Shown here piece after piece: positions 33,240 to 42,963 of a stretch of 64,000 bases of DNA (positions within the stretch are counted from its first letter, which is position 1; each line of letters begins with the position of its first letter). The stretch is from the NCBI GenBank assembly GCA_902825945.1, contig CADECY010000012.1, positions 50,097 through 114,096 of the forward strand, in the 5' to 3' direction. The notes below the pieces were generated by a model, which worked only from the letters and a program-made list of their open reading frames with translations, did not search any database and had not been told where the DNA came from. This stretch comes from an uncultured Acidobacteriota bacterium. Its GTDB lineage: Bacteria; Acidobacteriota; Terriglobia; Bryobacterales; Bryobacteraceae. The position numbers and the translations under genes are program-made.

Positions 33240-34127
33240 TCACTGGCCAAGCGGCGGCAATGGCAGGCCCGCCGGGTAGATGATGAAGTCCGTGCGACGA
33301 TCGACCCGCGGCTGGGTGCCGATCGCTTGCAGCGCCGCGTTCCATTCGGTGAGGTGCGCCTGGGTCAACTCCAGCCGATGCTCGCCGGGCTGGAACAGTG
33401 TTCCCAGGCCGAACCAAAGCCCCGCCCGGGTGGTCATTTCGATGTGGGCGCCCAAGACGTGCGAGATCGGATTTGTCGCGGCGAACGCTGCGAGGCGCGC
33501 GGCGGTGCGCCGGTAGGCGCGCCAGTCATTCACCACGAGCAGTCCCGGGTAGAGTGTGTCGCCGGAGAGCAACAACCGCTCGCGCCGGTCGTAGATCGCG
33601 ATATGCGATGGTTCGTGGCCAGGGGCAGGGATCACGTCGAGCATCCGGCCGCCGAGATCGATGGTTCCCGTGCCGTTCGGCCACTGGGGAAGCTGGAAGA
33701 ACTGCTTCACTCCGGCGAGACCAAGCGGCACGATCGAGACTCCTGGCTGTCCCTGGAACTGCGCGTCTCCGGCGGCGTGATCGCCATGACTGTGTGAGTG
33801 CGCGATCAGTAACGGAACCACGGGCCGGCCGAGACGGGCCGCTCGATCGTTCCGGATCTTGTTCACCGCCGCCGCGACGGGAAACCGCGCTGCGGAGGCG
33901 GTCGCGCCGGTGTCGAGCAGCAGCGCTTTCGATATTCCGAACAACAGGTACAGGAACGGCGCCTCGAATGACGAGCCGGGTTGCGCAGCCGTGCCTGGGT
34001 CCGAGCATTTGCTTTGCCGCAGGATGAACGTGTCGGGGTCGAACTGGTGAACCTGAATCGGCGGATCGGCGTTGCCCGCGCAGTTCATCGAGCCGTGGAT
34101 CCAGGTGACGTTCAGGTTGCCGGCCAT
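33240..34127 (-). CDS. MBL-fold metallo-hydrolase in the DyP operon
   Basis: A 295-aa metallo-beta-lactamase-fold protein. The zinc motif is HSHGDH (in AHSHSHGDHAAGD), followed by PAPGHEPSHIAIYD, SGDTLYPG and a late His (LGAHIEM). It has no signal peptide. It starts 1 bp after the DyP stop codon and is the third gene of a three-gene operon with DyP and an unknown protein. Hydroxyacylglutathione hydrolase-like activity is possible; the natural substrate is unknown. Confidence 0.85.
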   Translation of the reverse strand: MAGNLNVTWIHGSMNCAGNADPPIQVHQFDPDTFILRQSKCSDPGTAAQPGSSFEAPFLYLLFGISKALLLDTGATASAARFPVAAAVNKIRNDRAARLGRPVVPLLIAHSHSHGDHAAGDAQFQGQPGVSIVPLGLAGVKQFFQLPQWPNGTGTIDLGGRMLDVIPAPGHEPSHIAIYDRRERLLLSGDTLYPGLLVVNDWRAYRRTAARLAAFAATNPISHVLGAHIEMTTRAGLWFGLGTLFQPGEHRLELTQAHLTEWNAALQAIGTQPRVDRRTDFIIYPAGLPLPPLGQ

Positions 34128-34128
34128 T

Positions 34129-35745
34129 TCACGAGCGCCTCTTCCGTGGTGGAGCCGGTGCGGGTTTCACTCCGGCGAGAACGTGTTTGATGGCACTGAT
34201 CGATGGCGCGAAGAAGTAGCCGCCGCCGGTGGGCGTGACCCATTGCGTGGGCGTAGTGATGTTGCCCGGTTGTTGTCCGGCGTGGATCGCGGGGAGTTCC
34301 ATCGTGCGCTTCTGGTCCCCGGTTTGTCCGATGATCACGTCGTGTCCCCCGGCGAGCGGACCGCCCTTGGAATTCGCCCAGTTTTGCTGGAGAAACTCGA
34401 ACTGCTCTTCGATCGAGGCCTGATAGCAGAGGAAGTGCAACCCACGTTCTTTGCCGTCGTCTCCGCTCATCGGATTGTCCAACCTCGGGCCGAAGGGCGT
34501 GCCTCGCCTGAGGATGCGGCGCGTCAGCGTGTCGAAATCCGGGCCCACGTTCGAAGCCAACTCGCGTGGATTCACCTTCACGATGTGTGCCGCGCGCGGA
34601 CAGACCGGACCGTTGGTTCCTTCGAGCGCGGGCGGGAACGGGCGCCCCTTCACGCCGGCGGCGAAGCTGGGTGGCGGCGTATCTTGTCCCAGCAGGAAAT
34701 CGTTGTTGGCGAGATTGTCCGCGGCGAGCGCCGGGTCGTCCCCGCGCGGCGAGCGTGAAACAGGCGCGCCGCTGGGCCAGCGCCCCACCACGAGTGCGCC
34801 GAGATGTTCGGGCGTGATTCCCCGGAAGCTATCGGTCTTGGCGAGATCAGCCGCTTGCGCCGTCAGGAAGGCGGAGAAGCCAGCTACATTCTGATTCAGC
34901 CGCCGGAAGACGAGGAACGACCCGTTGCGGAGCCATGGCTGCGGCAGCGGTGCTGGCGGGACCGGTGTCCCGTCGTTCCGGTTCGTACTCGGATAGCCGA
35001 GCACGAAGTTTCCAGGCCACACCAGCGGCTGGCCCGGTTTGGCGAACTCCACCTCGTCTTGCGGTCCCGGCTTCAGCAACCGGGGCGTCAGAAAGGTTTT
35101 CGGACGCTTCGACACCAAGCCACGCACACCGGGTTGCGAGATGCCGTCCTTGAAGCCGAAGTGCTCGTGTCCCGGCATGCTCTCGATCGTGTCGCCACGC
35201 TCGCTCCAGACCGGCTCGGGTGCGCGTGGCCCATCTTCGGCGCGGGGGAGAATCGCCTTCGAGAGTTGCTCGAGCTGCGCCGGGTCGTCGCTGGCGAGGA
35301 TGACGAAAACGTCCGGCGCGCGGCCGGTTCCGCCCACGACCCAGTTGGATGTCGGGTCCGATCCCGGTGGCGCGGGGTCACCGAGGAACACGGCCCGGTC
35401 CTTCTCCAAGCCAGCCACGAACGAGGGGTCCGGAAATCCGCTGGCCACTTCGTCCGAGATGAGCTTGGCGATTCCGCCGCGCGAGAACGCGATGTTCATC
35501 CATGACGCAACGAGGCCTGTTGGATCGTGTCCGAGCCGCTTTTTTTGCATCCGGAACAGTGCGTTGAACTGCGCCACTTCCGCCATGGTGCTGACATGAG
35601 GCGCGATGCGCGCCAGCCACCGGCGCGCATCTTCGACGTCGCGGATGTTCAGCGCCACCAGGAGCTGATGATCCTTGTTGAATCCCGCCAGGATGTTGCC
35701 CTGGATGTCGCCTGCGTCGAGTAGGGGCTCTTCCGCGGCGGCCAT
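34129..35745 (-). CDS. DyP-type haem peroxidase
   Basis: A 538-aa dye-decolourising peroxidase. The distal motif GFKDGISQPG contains the catalytic Asp of the GxxDG signature, and the proximal His should lie in the C-terminal ferredoxin-like half (near AAHIVKVNPREL). It is longer than the bacterial A/B classes (about 300-400 aa) and closer in size to the long C/D classes. ATG 35745 is chosen for MAAAEEPLLDAGDIQGNIL, with GGAGG upstream. No signal peptide or encapsulin-targeting tail is obvious. Upstream and downstream genes are 1 bp away. Confidence 0.88.
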   Translation of the reverse strand: MAAAEEPLLDAGDIQGNILAGFNKDHQLLVALNIRDVEDARRWLARIAPHVSTMAEVAQFNALFRMQKKRLGHDPTGLVASWMNIAFSRGGIAKLISDEVASGFPDPSFVAGLEKDRAVFLGDPAPPGSDPTSNWVVGGTGRAPDVFVILASDDPAQLEQLSKAILPRAEDGPRAPEPVWSERGDTIESMPGHEHFGFKDGISQPGVRGLVSKRPKTFLTPRLLKPGPQDEVEFAKPGQPLVWPGNFVLGYPSTNRNDGTPVPPAPLPQPWLRNGSFLVFRRLNQNVAGFSAFLTAQAADLAKTDSFRGITPEHLGALVVGRWPSGAPVSRSPRGDDPALAADNLANNDFLLGQDTPPPSFAAGVKGRPFPPALEGTNGPVCPRAAHIVKVNPRELASNVGPDFDTLTRRILRRGTPFGPRLDNPMSGDDGKERGLHFLCYQASIEEQFEFLQQNWANSKGGPLAGGHDVIIGQTGDQKRTMELPAIHAGQQPGNITTPTQWVTPTGGGYFFAPSISAIKHVLAGVKPAPAPPRKRRS

Positions 35746-35746
35746 C

Positions 35747-36868
35747 TCAGTTGCCTCCACGGCGCGGCGGACGAGCCGGACCAGCCTCAGGCGCCGCGGC
35801 AAGTGCCGCCACCGGGCTTACACCCGCGCACGGTACTGGCGCGTTCTGCACGGTCTGAGACACGCTGGCCACCCCCACCAGCTTCATCGTAATGTGTTGG
35901 GCGATGTGTCCGCCGAAGGTCACCGGGACTCCGCCGATCTTGACGTCGGAGACTTTGAACGGCGATCCGGGCGGGGGTGCGAAAACCGCGCGCAGGGTGA
36001 GTCCGGCCGAGCCGCGCACAATCTGGAACCAGCCGGTGGTGGGTGAGCCATCGGGGAGGCGGAATGCCGAGTCATCCAGGCTGTCGATGTACAGCCCAAC
36101 CGGATTGGCAAGTGTGATCATACGGCCTTGGCGAGCCAGCGCGTTGACCGCCACGCCGATCGCGGGGTCGCTGTTGCGAGTGGCATCGCCGAATCCCGCG
36201 CAACGGGTCAGCGGAATCGCCGAGACTACTTCCTGTCCGTTCGGCCGCTTGCGGCGAACCGTTGCCTCGGCACCCAGAATCACCTCGGCGAACAGGTTGT
36301 TCGCCGTCTCGGTCAGGTGCATCGCACCGCTTTTGGTGTTCCACTTGTTGAGCCGGTTGTAGCGCCCGCCCGCACGCTGAAGATCCGTCAGCTTGACCGC
36401 CGGACTGATGAATTGCTGGTACAGGCCAAGCAGGACGTTGGGGGCGTTGTCATTCAGGAACTCGTAGTAGTCCCAGCCCTCGCACGTGAATTGAATCGAT
36501 GTGATCTTGCCCGCGGCCTTCTTGACGAACCACTCGAGGTACTCGTCCTGCGGGCGCGCGCTGCCGGCGGTGGGGGCCGGTTCCGCCCCGGCGAAGTCCG
36601 TTGGCACGCCCGGGCCCGTGCTGAGGAACTTGCGGGGAAATCCGTTCCACGTGATCACGCCCGCGGATCCGGCCACGTCCGGGGCCGCGGAACCGCTCGT
36701 TACGGGATTGTAGAACTGCGGCGTGCCACCGGCCGCGAGCTTCTGGCGAACGCTCTGCACTCCCTGGTCGAAGTAGCCCGACATGTGGCTGCTCCACTTC
36801 TTGGCCAGCGCCGCGGTCCCGGCGAAGTCCGTGTTGTTTCCGGGCGGATCGAATCGCGTAATCTTCAT
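35747..36868 (-). CDS. Unknown 373-aa protein, first gene of the DyP operon
   Basis: I do not recognise this family. It has no signal peptide or membrane span, few Cys (one in FTCEGWDYYEFLND, one in LTRCAGFGD, one near the end), and an alternation of helical and beta-like segments. AGGAGG lies 8 nt before the ATG and a -10 TATTCT (36886-36891) sits upstream, so this is the promoter-proximal gene of the operon. The last roughly 30 residues are Ala/Pro-rich. Since it is immediately followed by DyP, it is plausibly a partner, cargo or substrate-binding protein for the peroxidase. Confidence 0.75.
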   Translation of the reverse strand: MKITRFDPPGNNTDFAGTAALAKKWSSHMSGYFDQGVQSVRQKLAAGGTPQFYNPVTSGSAAPDVAGSAGVITWNGFPRKFLSTGPGVPTDFAGAEPAPTAGSARPQDEYLEWFVKKAAGKITSIQFTCEGWDYYEFLNDNAPNVLLGLYQQFISPAVKLTDLQRAGGRYNRLNKWNTKSGAMHLTETANNLFAEVILGAEATVRRKRPNGQEVVSAIPLTRCAGFGDATRNSDPAIGVAVNALARQGRMITLANPVGLYIDSLDDSAFRLPDGSPTTGWFQIVRGSAGLTLRAVFAPPPGSPFKVSDVKIGGVPVTFGGHIAQHITMKLVGVASVSQTVQNAPVPCAGVSPVAALAAAPEAGPARPPRRGGN

Positions 36869-36885
36869 GCAAGTTGCCTCCTGTG

Positions 36886-36891
36886 AGAATA
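36886..36891 (-). promoter_or_regulatory. Putative -10 of the unknown-DyP-MBL operon
   Basis: TATTCT on the minus strand, 17 nt before the ATG at 36868. The Shine-Dalgarno AGGAGG (36877-36882) lies between them. No good -35 is visible. Confidence 0.35.
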
Positions 36892-36922
36892 TGCGGAATT
36901 CCCGTCCACATAGTGACAGCAG

Positions 36923-38695
36923 TCAGCGAGAAACTTGCGCTCCAATTTCCGCCAGTGCCTCCCGCGCGGGCGTGAATCCCGGGTTCAGCCGGATCACCTC
37001 CTGAAACTGCGTGCGCGCCATCGCCGTCTGGCCGAGCACCGCCAGCACGATTCCGAGGTTGAAGCGCGCCTCGACATTCGCGGGCTCGAGTTCCACGGTC
37101 TTTTCGAACGCTGAACGTGCATCCACGGGCCGGTTCGACTGGGCCATCGCGACGCCCCTGCCCATGTGCGCGGCCGCGAGCGAAGGCTCGATCTCGATCG
37201 CCGCGTCGAACTCACGTAGCGCCTCGGCGACTTGCTGCTTGGCTGAGAGGATGCGCCCGACGTGTACGCGCGCGAGCGCGTGGCGCGGAAGGTAGCGCAG
37301 ACCTTCCCTGATTACATCCAGAGCCTCTTCCTGTTTCCCGGCGGCGATGAGACGCTCGCCTTTGGCGAAGCTGGCGAGTGCGAAGTTGGACTCGCCGTTC
37401 CGATCACCCGGCTTGATCCGCAGGGTTTCGCGATAGTGATGGAGCGCTTCCTCGAATTGCCCGCGCTGGTCGAGTTCGACGCCGATGTTGTCGTGCGCGA
37501 CGAAGTTTTCGGGGTCGGCCCGCAGCGCTTGGGTGAACAGCGCGACGCCGTCTTTCCAGACAGGGATCTGGCGAATCGTGACCACACTCCAGGCGGCCAG
37601 GACGAGCACGCCCGGGACCGCCGCCACGCGCGGCCAGGCGCAAGCCTCCCACCCGCTCGCGATCAGCAATCCGATCATCGGAACGTAGGTGTACCGGTCA
37701 GCCATCGACTGCATGCCCACTTGCACGATCCCGATCACGGGTAACAGTGTGAGCAGGTACCAGATCCAACCGGCGGCGAGCCACGGACGCTTTTCGCGCT
37801 GTTGGAACGCGATCGCCGAAATCGCGATGAGCGCGGCCGCCGCGCCCGCCACTTTCCATGCTGGAAGGCCACCGGGCGGGAACGGATAGAACACCGACAA
37901 GTCCACTGGCCAGGCGATCTTCCCGAGGTATCGAACCAAGGAGACCACCGTGTTTTCGAGCCGTGGTCCGAGTGGCAGCCGGTCGAGCGAGGAAGCCGCG
38001 CCGGTTGCGCTCTGAACGGCGATCGCCACCGCGCTGAAGATCGCCGAAAGCGCGAACAGCGGGAGCTTTTCGAGCACGAGCCGCTTCACCGGATCTTCGC
38101 GCCGCAAGGGCCACCAGTCGAGGATCAACAACACGGCTGGCAAGGTGACGAGCATCTGTTTCGCGAGCAGCCCGGCGGCAAGGCACCCTGCGGTCAATAC
38201 GTAGAGAGTTGTTCCGCGTCTCCGCACCCACTGCGTGTGGGCGATCAGCGTGAGCATCCAGAAGAGTGTGCTCAACACGTCTTTCCGCTCGGCGATCCAT
38301 GCCACCGATTCGACGCGCAGCGGATGCAGCCCGAATGCGAGGGCCACGAATGCGCTCACCATCAGCCGGCCCGTGACCGAGTTCAGCCACCAGAAGAGCA
38401 GCGCCGCGTTGGCCGCATGCAACACGACACTCGTCAGGTGATGGCCGCGCGGCTCGAGACCGAAAAGACTCGAGTCGGCCTGATGGGAAATCCAGGTGAG
38501 CGGATGCCAATTGTTCGCATGGCTCGCCGTGAACGCCCAGGCCAGATTTTCGCGCGAGAGTCCGGTCCCCACGTGGGGGTTGCCCGTCACGTAATCGGCG
38601 TCGTCATAGCCCACGAATCCATTGCCGAGCGCGGGCGCGAACACTCCCAGCACGATCACCGCGATCAGGGCGGACACGAACAGGGTCTTGGCCAA
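36923..38695 (-). CDS. Polytopic membrane protein (glycosyltransferase-like) with C-terminal TPRs
   Basis: A 590-aa protein. About ten hydrophobic spans in residues 1-370 include the acidic loop YDDADYVTGNPH after TM1 and a GLHPLRVESVAW motif, as in PMT/GT39-like and the so-called tetratricopeptide O-GlcNAc-type membrane proteins of acidobacteria. Residues about 390-580 are TPRs (FVAHDNIGVELDQRGQFEE, FNLGIVLAVLGQTA). An in-frame stop two codons upstream fixes the start at TTG 38695. A protein or cell-surface glycosylation role is inferred; neither substrate is known. Confidence 0.8.
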   Translation of the reverse strand: MAKTLFVSALIAVIVLGVFAPALGNGFVGYDDADYVTGNPHVGTGLSRENLAWAFTASHANNWHPLTWISHQADSSLFGLEPRGHHLTSVVLHAANAALLFWWLNSVTGRLMVSAFVALAFGLHPLRVESVAWIAERKDVLSTLFWMLTLIAHTQWVRRRGTTLYVLTAGCLAAGLLAKQMLVTLPAVLLILDWWPLRREDPVKRLVLEKLPLFALSAIFSAVAIAVQSATGAASSLDRLPLGPRLENTVVSLVRYLGKIAWPVDLSVFYPFPPGGLPAWKVAGAAAALIAISAIAFQQREKRPWLAAGWIWYLLTLLPVIGIVQVGMQSMADRYTYVPMIGLLIASGWEACAWPRVAAVPGVLVLAAWSVVTIRQIPVWKDGVALFTQALRADPENFVAHDNIGVELDQRGQFEEALHHYRETLRIKPGDRNGESNFALASFAKGERLIAAGKQEEALDVIREGLRYLPRHALARVHVGRILSAKQQVAEALREFDAAIEIEPSLAAAHMGRGVAMAQSNRPVDARSAFEKTVELEPANVEARFNLGIVLAVLGQTAMARTQFQEVIRLNPGFTPAREALAEIGAQVSR

Positions 38696-38728
38696 CGCTC
38701 ATCGTAACAAGTCCTCGTGAGACCCGGT

Positions 38729-38737
38729 TGATATAAT
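38729..38737 (+). promoter_or_regulatory. Extended -10 of the second TonB receptor gene
   Basis: TGATATAAT carries the consensus -10 hexamer with TGn. It is 52 nt before the ATG at 38790, leaving a roughly 46-nt leader with a Shine-Dalgarno-like AGAGGTGG. No convincing -35 is seen. Confidence 0.6.
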
Positions 38738-38789
38738 TGAGCTATTCATTACGAAGGTCCCCCTGGAGGGACCCGAGAGGTGGTCTACC

Positions 38790-41700
38790 ATGTCGAGAAT
38801 CATCGGGCTGCTCTTGCTCGCAGCCGCGTCCCCCGTACTTGCCCAGACCGGGCTCGGATCCATCACCGGTGTCGTGACCGATCCCACCGGCAGCATCATC
38901 GCGAACGCGAAGGTGCGGCTCACGCAAAGCAGCACGCAGGTGGCGCGGACGACCGCTGCCAACGAAGCCGGACTCTTCACGTTCCCGGCCGTCGTGCCGG
39001 GAGCCTACACGATCACGATCACGCAACCCGGATTCAAGGAAAAGAAGATCGAGCGGATCTCGATCAACGGCTTCCAACAGTTGGCGCTCGGCGAGATCAA
39101 ACTCGACGTCGGCGGCGCGAGTGAATCGGTCACGGTTACAGCATCAGGCGAAGTCGCGCTGGTGAAGGACTCGGCCGTGCGGTCGGGAATCGTACAAGCC
39201 AAGCAAGTGACGGAGATGCCACTCGCGGGGCGCAACTGGATCAATCTGCTCAAGGTGATTCCGGGCGCGGTGCCCACCAATACGAACGCGCTCAACGGAC
39301 GCGAATACACCTCGACCGGTTACTCCGATTTCAAGATCAACGGCAAGTCCGGCAACCAGACGCAAGTGAACCTCGATGGCGGCAGCATTGTCGATCAAGG
39401 CAGCGACGCGAAGACTTCGGTCGCGCCGAGCCTCGAGTCGATCCAGGAGGTAGCGGTACTGACCAACAACTTCCAGGCCGAATATGGGACGCGTGGCGGC
39501 ACCGTGATCAACGTCGTGACCAAGTCCGGCGGCAATCAGTTCCACTCGACCGTCTTCGACTATATGCGCAACGAAGCGCTCAACGCGAACTCGTGGGCCA
39601 ATAACTATCTCGGCGTGAAGCGGCCGCGCTACCGCTTCAACTACTTCGGTGCCAACCTCGGTGGACCGATCAAGAAGAACAAGCTCTTCTTCTTTTACAA
39701 CTACGAGAAGTTCATGCAAAATATTCCGGCGACGATCGCGCTCAGCCGCACGCCTACCGAACTCGAACGGCGTGGCGATTTCTCGCAGACCGTCATCAAC
39801 GCGGCCGGCCAGCGCCCGCTCATCTTCGAGCCGGGCACGAATCTTTCGGGCAATCCGGTTCCGGTTCCGGGCAACGTGATTCCGCAGTCGCGCATCAATC
39901 CGCTGGGACGTGCGATCCTCGCGATGTTCCCCAATCAGAACATCGACAACAATCCACTGCAGAACTACCAGCTTCAGGTGAACAACAAGCAGCCGCGCTC
40001 GGCGAACGTCGTGAAGAGCGACTGGAATGTCAGCGACAACACGCGAGCCTATGTCCGTTACACCTTCGACAACGGCACGCAGGAAGATCGCACGACGGGC
40101 GCCAACTGGGGCAACCTCGAAGGATTCACCAAACGCCCGCGGCCGGACCGCGCGCTCACGGGTAACATCACTCGCGTCTTTTCGCCCACCACGGTGCTCG
40201 AGACCCTCTACAACTGGAACTACGACAAGGTGGAGTGGCTGCCTTCCGATCCGACAGGCAATACGAAGACACGCTACGGACTGAGCGCGCTGCCCACCGT
40301 GTTCAAGCCCCAGAACGACATTCTGCCGTCCGTCGCCAACACCGGGTTCGCGGACTTCAACTTCAACCGCATGCCCGCCTACGCGATCAACAACGAGCAT
40401 CAGATCTCCTCGAGTCTCACCTGGACGCGCGGGTCGCACATCATGAAGCTCGGCGGACAGCACATCCGCAACTACAAGGACGAGATCGATGCGACGGTTG
40501 ACGGCGGCGATCGCGGAACCTACGACTTCGGCATTAGCGCGAGTCAATTCGATACCAACTACGGGCCTTCGAATGTCCTCACCGGCGCGCTGGCGCGATT
40601 CCAACAGGTGCAGAATATCCGCCGTAAGGACGCTGTCTACGTGGACACGCACTTCTTCATTCAGGACACATGGAAGGTCCGGAGCAATTTCACCCTCGAC
40701 TACGGTGTCCGCTTCTATCACATTCCAACGCAACACCAGCGCAATCCGGAACAGACGCTCGATGCCGTATTCATCCCGAGCCGCTGGGATCCGGCCAAGG
40801 CTCCTCGCTTCTACACGTACGATCCCACGGCGCCGAACGCGGTGATCGACCCGGCGAATCCTTCGGTCCGCTACACGGGCCAGGCCGCGACGATTCTGCA
40901 GTGGACGATGGTACCCGGTTCTGGCGATCCGCTGAACGGAGTGGTGCCGATTCGAAAGGGCGAACCCGGGGTGAACAATCCGAAGTGGCTGCTGTTTGCT
41001 CCACGCGGCGGATTCGCCTGGTCGCCGAATCAGAAGACCGTGGTGCGCGGCGGCTTCGGCTGGTCCTACAATCGCATCGGCATCACGCCGGCGGTCAATG
41101 ACTTCGAGAACAACCTGACGCCGAGTGTCGACTATCGCCAGACGAGCCTCGCGACGCTCCAGTCTTTCACGGGACTGGCGCCGATCACCGCTCGCAGCTT
41201 CGGCGCGCGAGACGAATCGAGCCGGCACGTGCCCACTGTCTACGACTACAGCCTTTCGGTGCAGCGCGAAGTTCCATGGGGGATGCTCCTCGACTTGGGC
41301 TACGTCGGCAATCTGCAACGCCATCAATCGATGTCGTTCAACATCAATGCCATCGCGCCGGGCACCGCGTTCGATTCGAAGTGGATCCGGCCGGGAGTGG
41401 CGGGCGCGAATTTCTTCGGACCGGTGAACGCCGGCAACCCGGGGGCACTGCCGGGCACCAACACGGTCGACAACATCCTGATGCGTCCGTATCGCGGCTT
41501 CAATTCGCTCAACATGAACGTGAACGCGGGCAACCTCGCCTATCACTCGTTCCAGGCTTCCGTGAACAAGCGGTTCAGCCAGGGACTCATGTTCCAGGCG
41601 GCGTACACGCTCAGCCGGCTCGAGAGCGGAATGGAGAACTACGGACTCTACTCGTACAACTGGAAGAGCTACTCGGGCGGACTCGCGGGCGGCGATGGCG

Positions 41701-42401
41701 GCGACCGGCGGCACGTTCTCAGCGTGAACTACACCTACGACATTCCTTCCGCCGCGAAGCTGGTTCGCGGCGACAATGCCTTGGGCCGCGCGATTCTCGG
41801 CGGCTGGCGCATGGGTCACCTGTTCACCTACGTGAGCGGCCAACGCACGTCGATGGGACTCGGCGGAATCCAGCAGGCGAGCACCACCGCGAACGTCGCC
41901 GAACTCCAGAAGATCTTCCTGGGCACGCCGGATCTCGACGTTCGGCTCCGGCCTCAGGGCAGCATCGCCCCGGCGACGCAAGACATCGCTCACTATTTCG
42001 ATCCGTCAAAGTTTTCGATTCCCGGATTCTTCCCGCAGTACGACGGCACGGGTCCGCGGAACTACTTCGTCCGGCCGGGCAACTACGCCAACGACATGAC
42101 ACTCACCAAGGCGTTCACGATCCGCGAGAACCACGGAATCGAGATCCGCGCGGCCTTCTACAACGCCTTCAATCAGGTCCGGCGGACGACAATCAACACG
42201 GGCATTTCCTACAAGGCGAATGGCCGGACTTTCAACGACGGATTCACGCTGTTCAACTCGCCGGAGGCGTTGCTCGCGCGTAATGCGAACCTGTCGGGTG
42301 TGGCGCTGTACAACCAGTACCGCGCAGGCGCGGGGCACGTCAATCTGACGGACGTGAATGTCATGCGGGTGATCGAGATCGGGCTGAAGTACCGGTTCTG
42401 A
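38790..42401 (+). CDS. Oar-like TonB-dependent receptor
   Basis: A 1203-aa outer-membrane receptor. Signal peptide (RIIGLLLLAAASPVLAQ), carboxypeptidase-regulatory-like domain (GSITGVVTDPTGSIIANAKV), plug (VTEMPLAGRNWINLLKVI, NGKSGNQTQVNLDGG), then a long barrel ending IEIGLKYRF with the terminal aromatic. It is a paralogue of the receptor at 28894-32223 but stands alone, with no regulator or hydrolase operon attached. It is divergent from the TPR membrane protein. The ligand is unknown. Confidence 0.92.
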   Translation: MSRIIGLLLLAAASPVLAQTGLGSITGVVTDPTGSIIANAKVRLTQSSTQVARTTAANEAGLFTFPAVVPGAYTITITQPGFKEKKIERISINGFQQLALGEIKLDVGGASESVTVTASGEVALVKDSAVRSGIVQAKQVTEMPLAGRNWINLLKVIPGAVPTNTNALNGREYTSTGYSDFKINGKSGNQTQVNLDGGSIVDQGSDAKTSVAPSLESIQEVAVLTNNFQAEYGTRGGTVINVVTKSGGNQFHSTVFDYMRNEALNANSWANNYLGVKRPRYRFNYFGANLGGPIKKNKLFFFYNYEKFMQNIPATIALSRTPTELERRGDFSQTVINAAGQRPLIFEPGTNLSGNPVPVPGNVIPQSRINPLGRAILAMFPNQNIDNNPLQNYQLQVNNKQPRSANVVKSDWNVSDNTRAYVRYTFDNGTQEDRTTGANWGNLEGFTKRPRPDRALTGNITRVFSPTTVLETLYNWNYDKVEWLPSDPTGNTKTRYGLSALPTVFKPQNDILPSVANTGFADFNFNRMPAYAINNEHQISSSLTWTRGSHIMKLGGQHIRNYKDEIDATVDGGDRGTYDFGISASQFDTNYGPSNVLTGALARFQQVQNIRRKDAVYVDTHFFIQDTWKVRSNFTLDYGVRFYHIPTQHQRNPEQTLDAVFIPSRWDPAKAPRFYTYDPTAPNAVIDPANPSVRYTGQAATILQWTMVPGSGDPLNGVVPIRKGEPGVNNPKWLLFAPRGGFAWSPNQKTVVRGGFGWSYNRIGITPAVNDFENNLTPSVDYRQTSLATLQSFTGLAPITARSFGARDESSRHVPTVYDYSLSVQREVPWGMLLDLGYVGNLQRHQSMSFNINAIAPGTAFDSKWIRPGVAGANFFGPVNAGNPGALPGTNTVDNILMRPYRGFNSLNMNVNAGNLAYHSFQASVNKRFSQGLMFQAAYTLSRLESGMENYGLYSYNWKSYSGGLAGGDGGDRRHVLSVNYTYDIPSAAKLVRGDNALGRAILGGWRMGHLFTYVSGQRTSMGLGGIQQASTTANVAELQKIFLGTPDLDVRLRPQGSIAPATQDIAHYFDPSKFSIPGFFPQYDGTGPRNYFVRPGNYANDMTLTKAFTIRENHGIEIRAAFYNAFNQVRRTTINTGISYKANGRTFNDGFTLFNSPEALLARNANLSGVALYNQYRAGAGHVNLTDVNVMRVIEIGLKYRF

Positions 42402-42963
42402 GGGCGGGTTCAAAGCGCGCATCCTGATTGGCCGCGTGTCCGCGCGTCGCGGGATCGGCACGCCATGGCGCGTTTGGTCTCCCATGGCCGGTATTGTCCG
42501 AAACCGCAAGCCCGGGAAAGAGAAGCACAGGCCACGAACCCGGCCTCTCAAGTCCCTCACGAATTGGAAGCCCAGATGGGCGGAGGGGCCATCCCCGCGC
42601 AACGGTGCGCCGGGCGCTCGAAGCGCGTCAACAAGGTCCGATTTCGCAAGCTGCTTGACCTGGAGCGCATTGAACTGGATAGCTTCAGGGTGCACGGTGT
42701 GTTCGATGATTACACCACGGCGGACTTCGCGCAGGAACGAACGGCGTTGATTGAATTGAAGAGCTTGGTACTCTGACGCCGCGCGGTTGGTCATTGCGGA
42801 CACCGGGCCGATCGGGCCGATAAATAAACAAACTACACCCTCACCTACTTGCAGGGTTGCCCTTCGAACAGCCGTACGGGCCCACCTTTGAAGTCCGCGA
42901 GCGCCGAGCGTCCGCGCGGCATTGGATAGCCTCACCTCCTGCCCGGCTCGAGCAGGTAGTCTG
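42402..42963. other. 562-bp intergenic stretch without a convincing gene
   Basis: Convergent gap between a TonB receptor and an M19 dipeptidase. Small open frames exist, the best being 42465-42776 (+), whose last 45 residues look protein-like (LLDLERIELDSFRVHGVFDD) but whose start is Arg/Pro-rich. It may hold a decayed gene. I see no repeat array, RNA gene or terminator that I can defend. Confidence 0.4.

Noticed and set aside
34129..35745. Encapsulin-packaged DyP peroxidase
   Set aside because: No encapsulin gene is nearby and the C-terminus lacks a recognisable targeting peptide.
39144..41993. 949-codon open frame on the minus strand
   Set aside because: It lies wholly antisense to the second TonB receptor, has no family resemblance, and is Arg/Val/Glu-rich as expected from GC-rich shadow frames.
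42465..42776. Possible small gene in the gap after the TonB receptor
   Set aside because: No Shine-Dalgarno or -10, an atypical N-terminus and no family; kept only as part of the unexplained gap.
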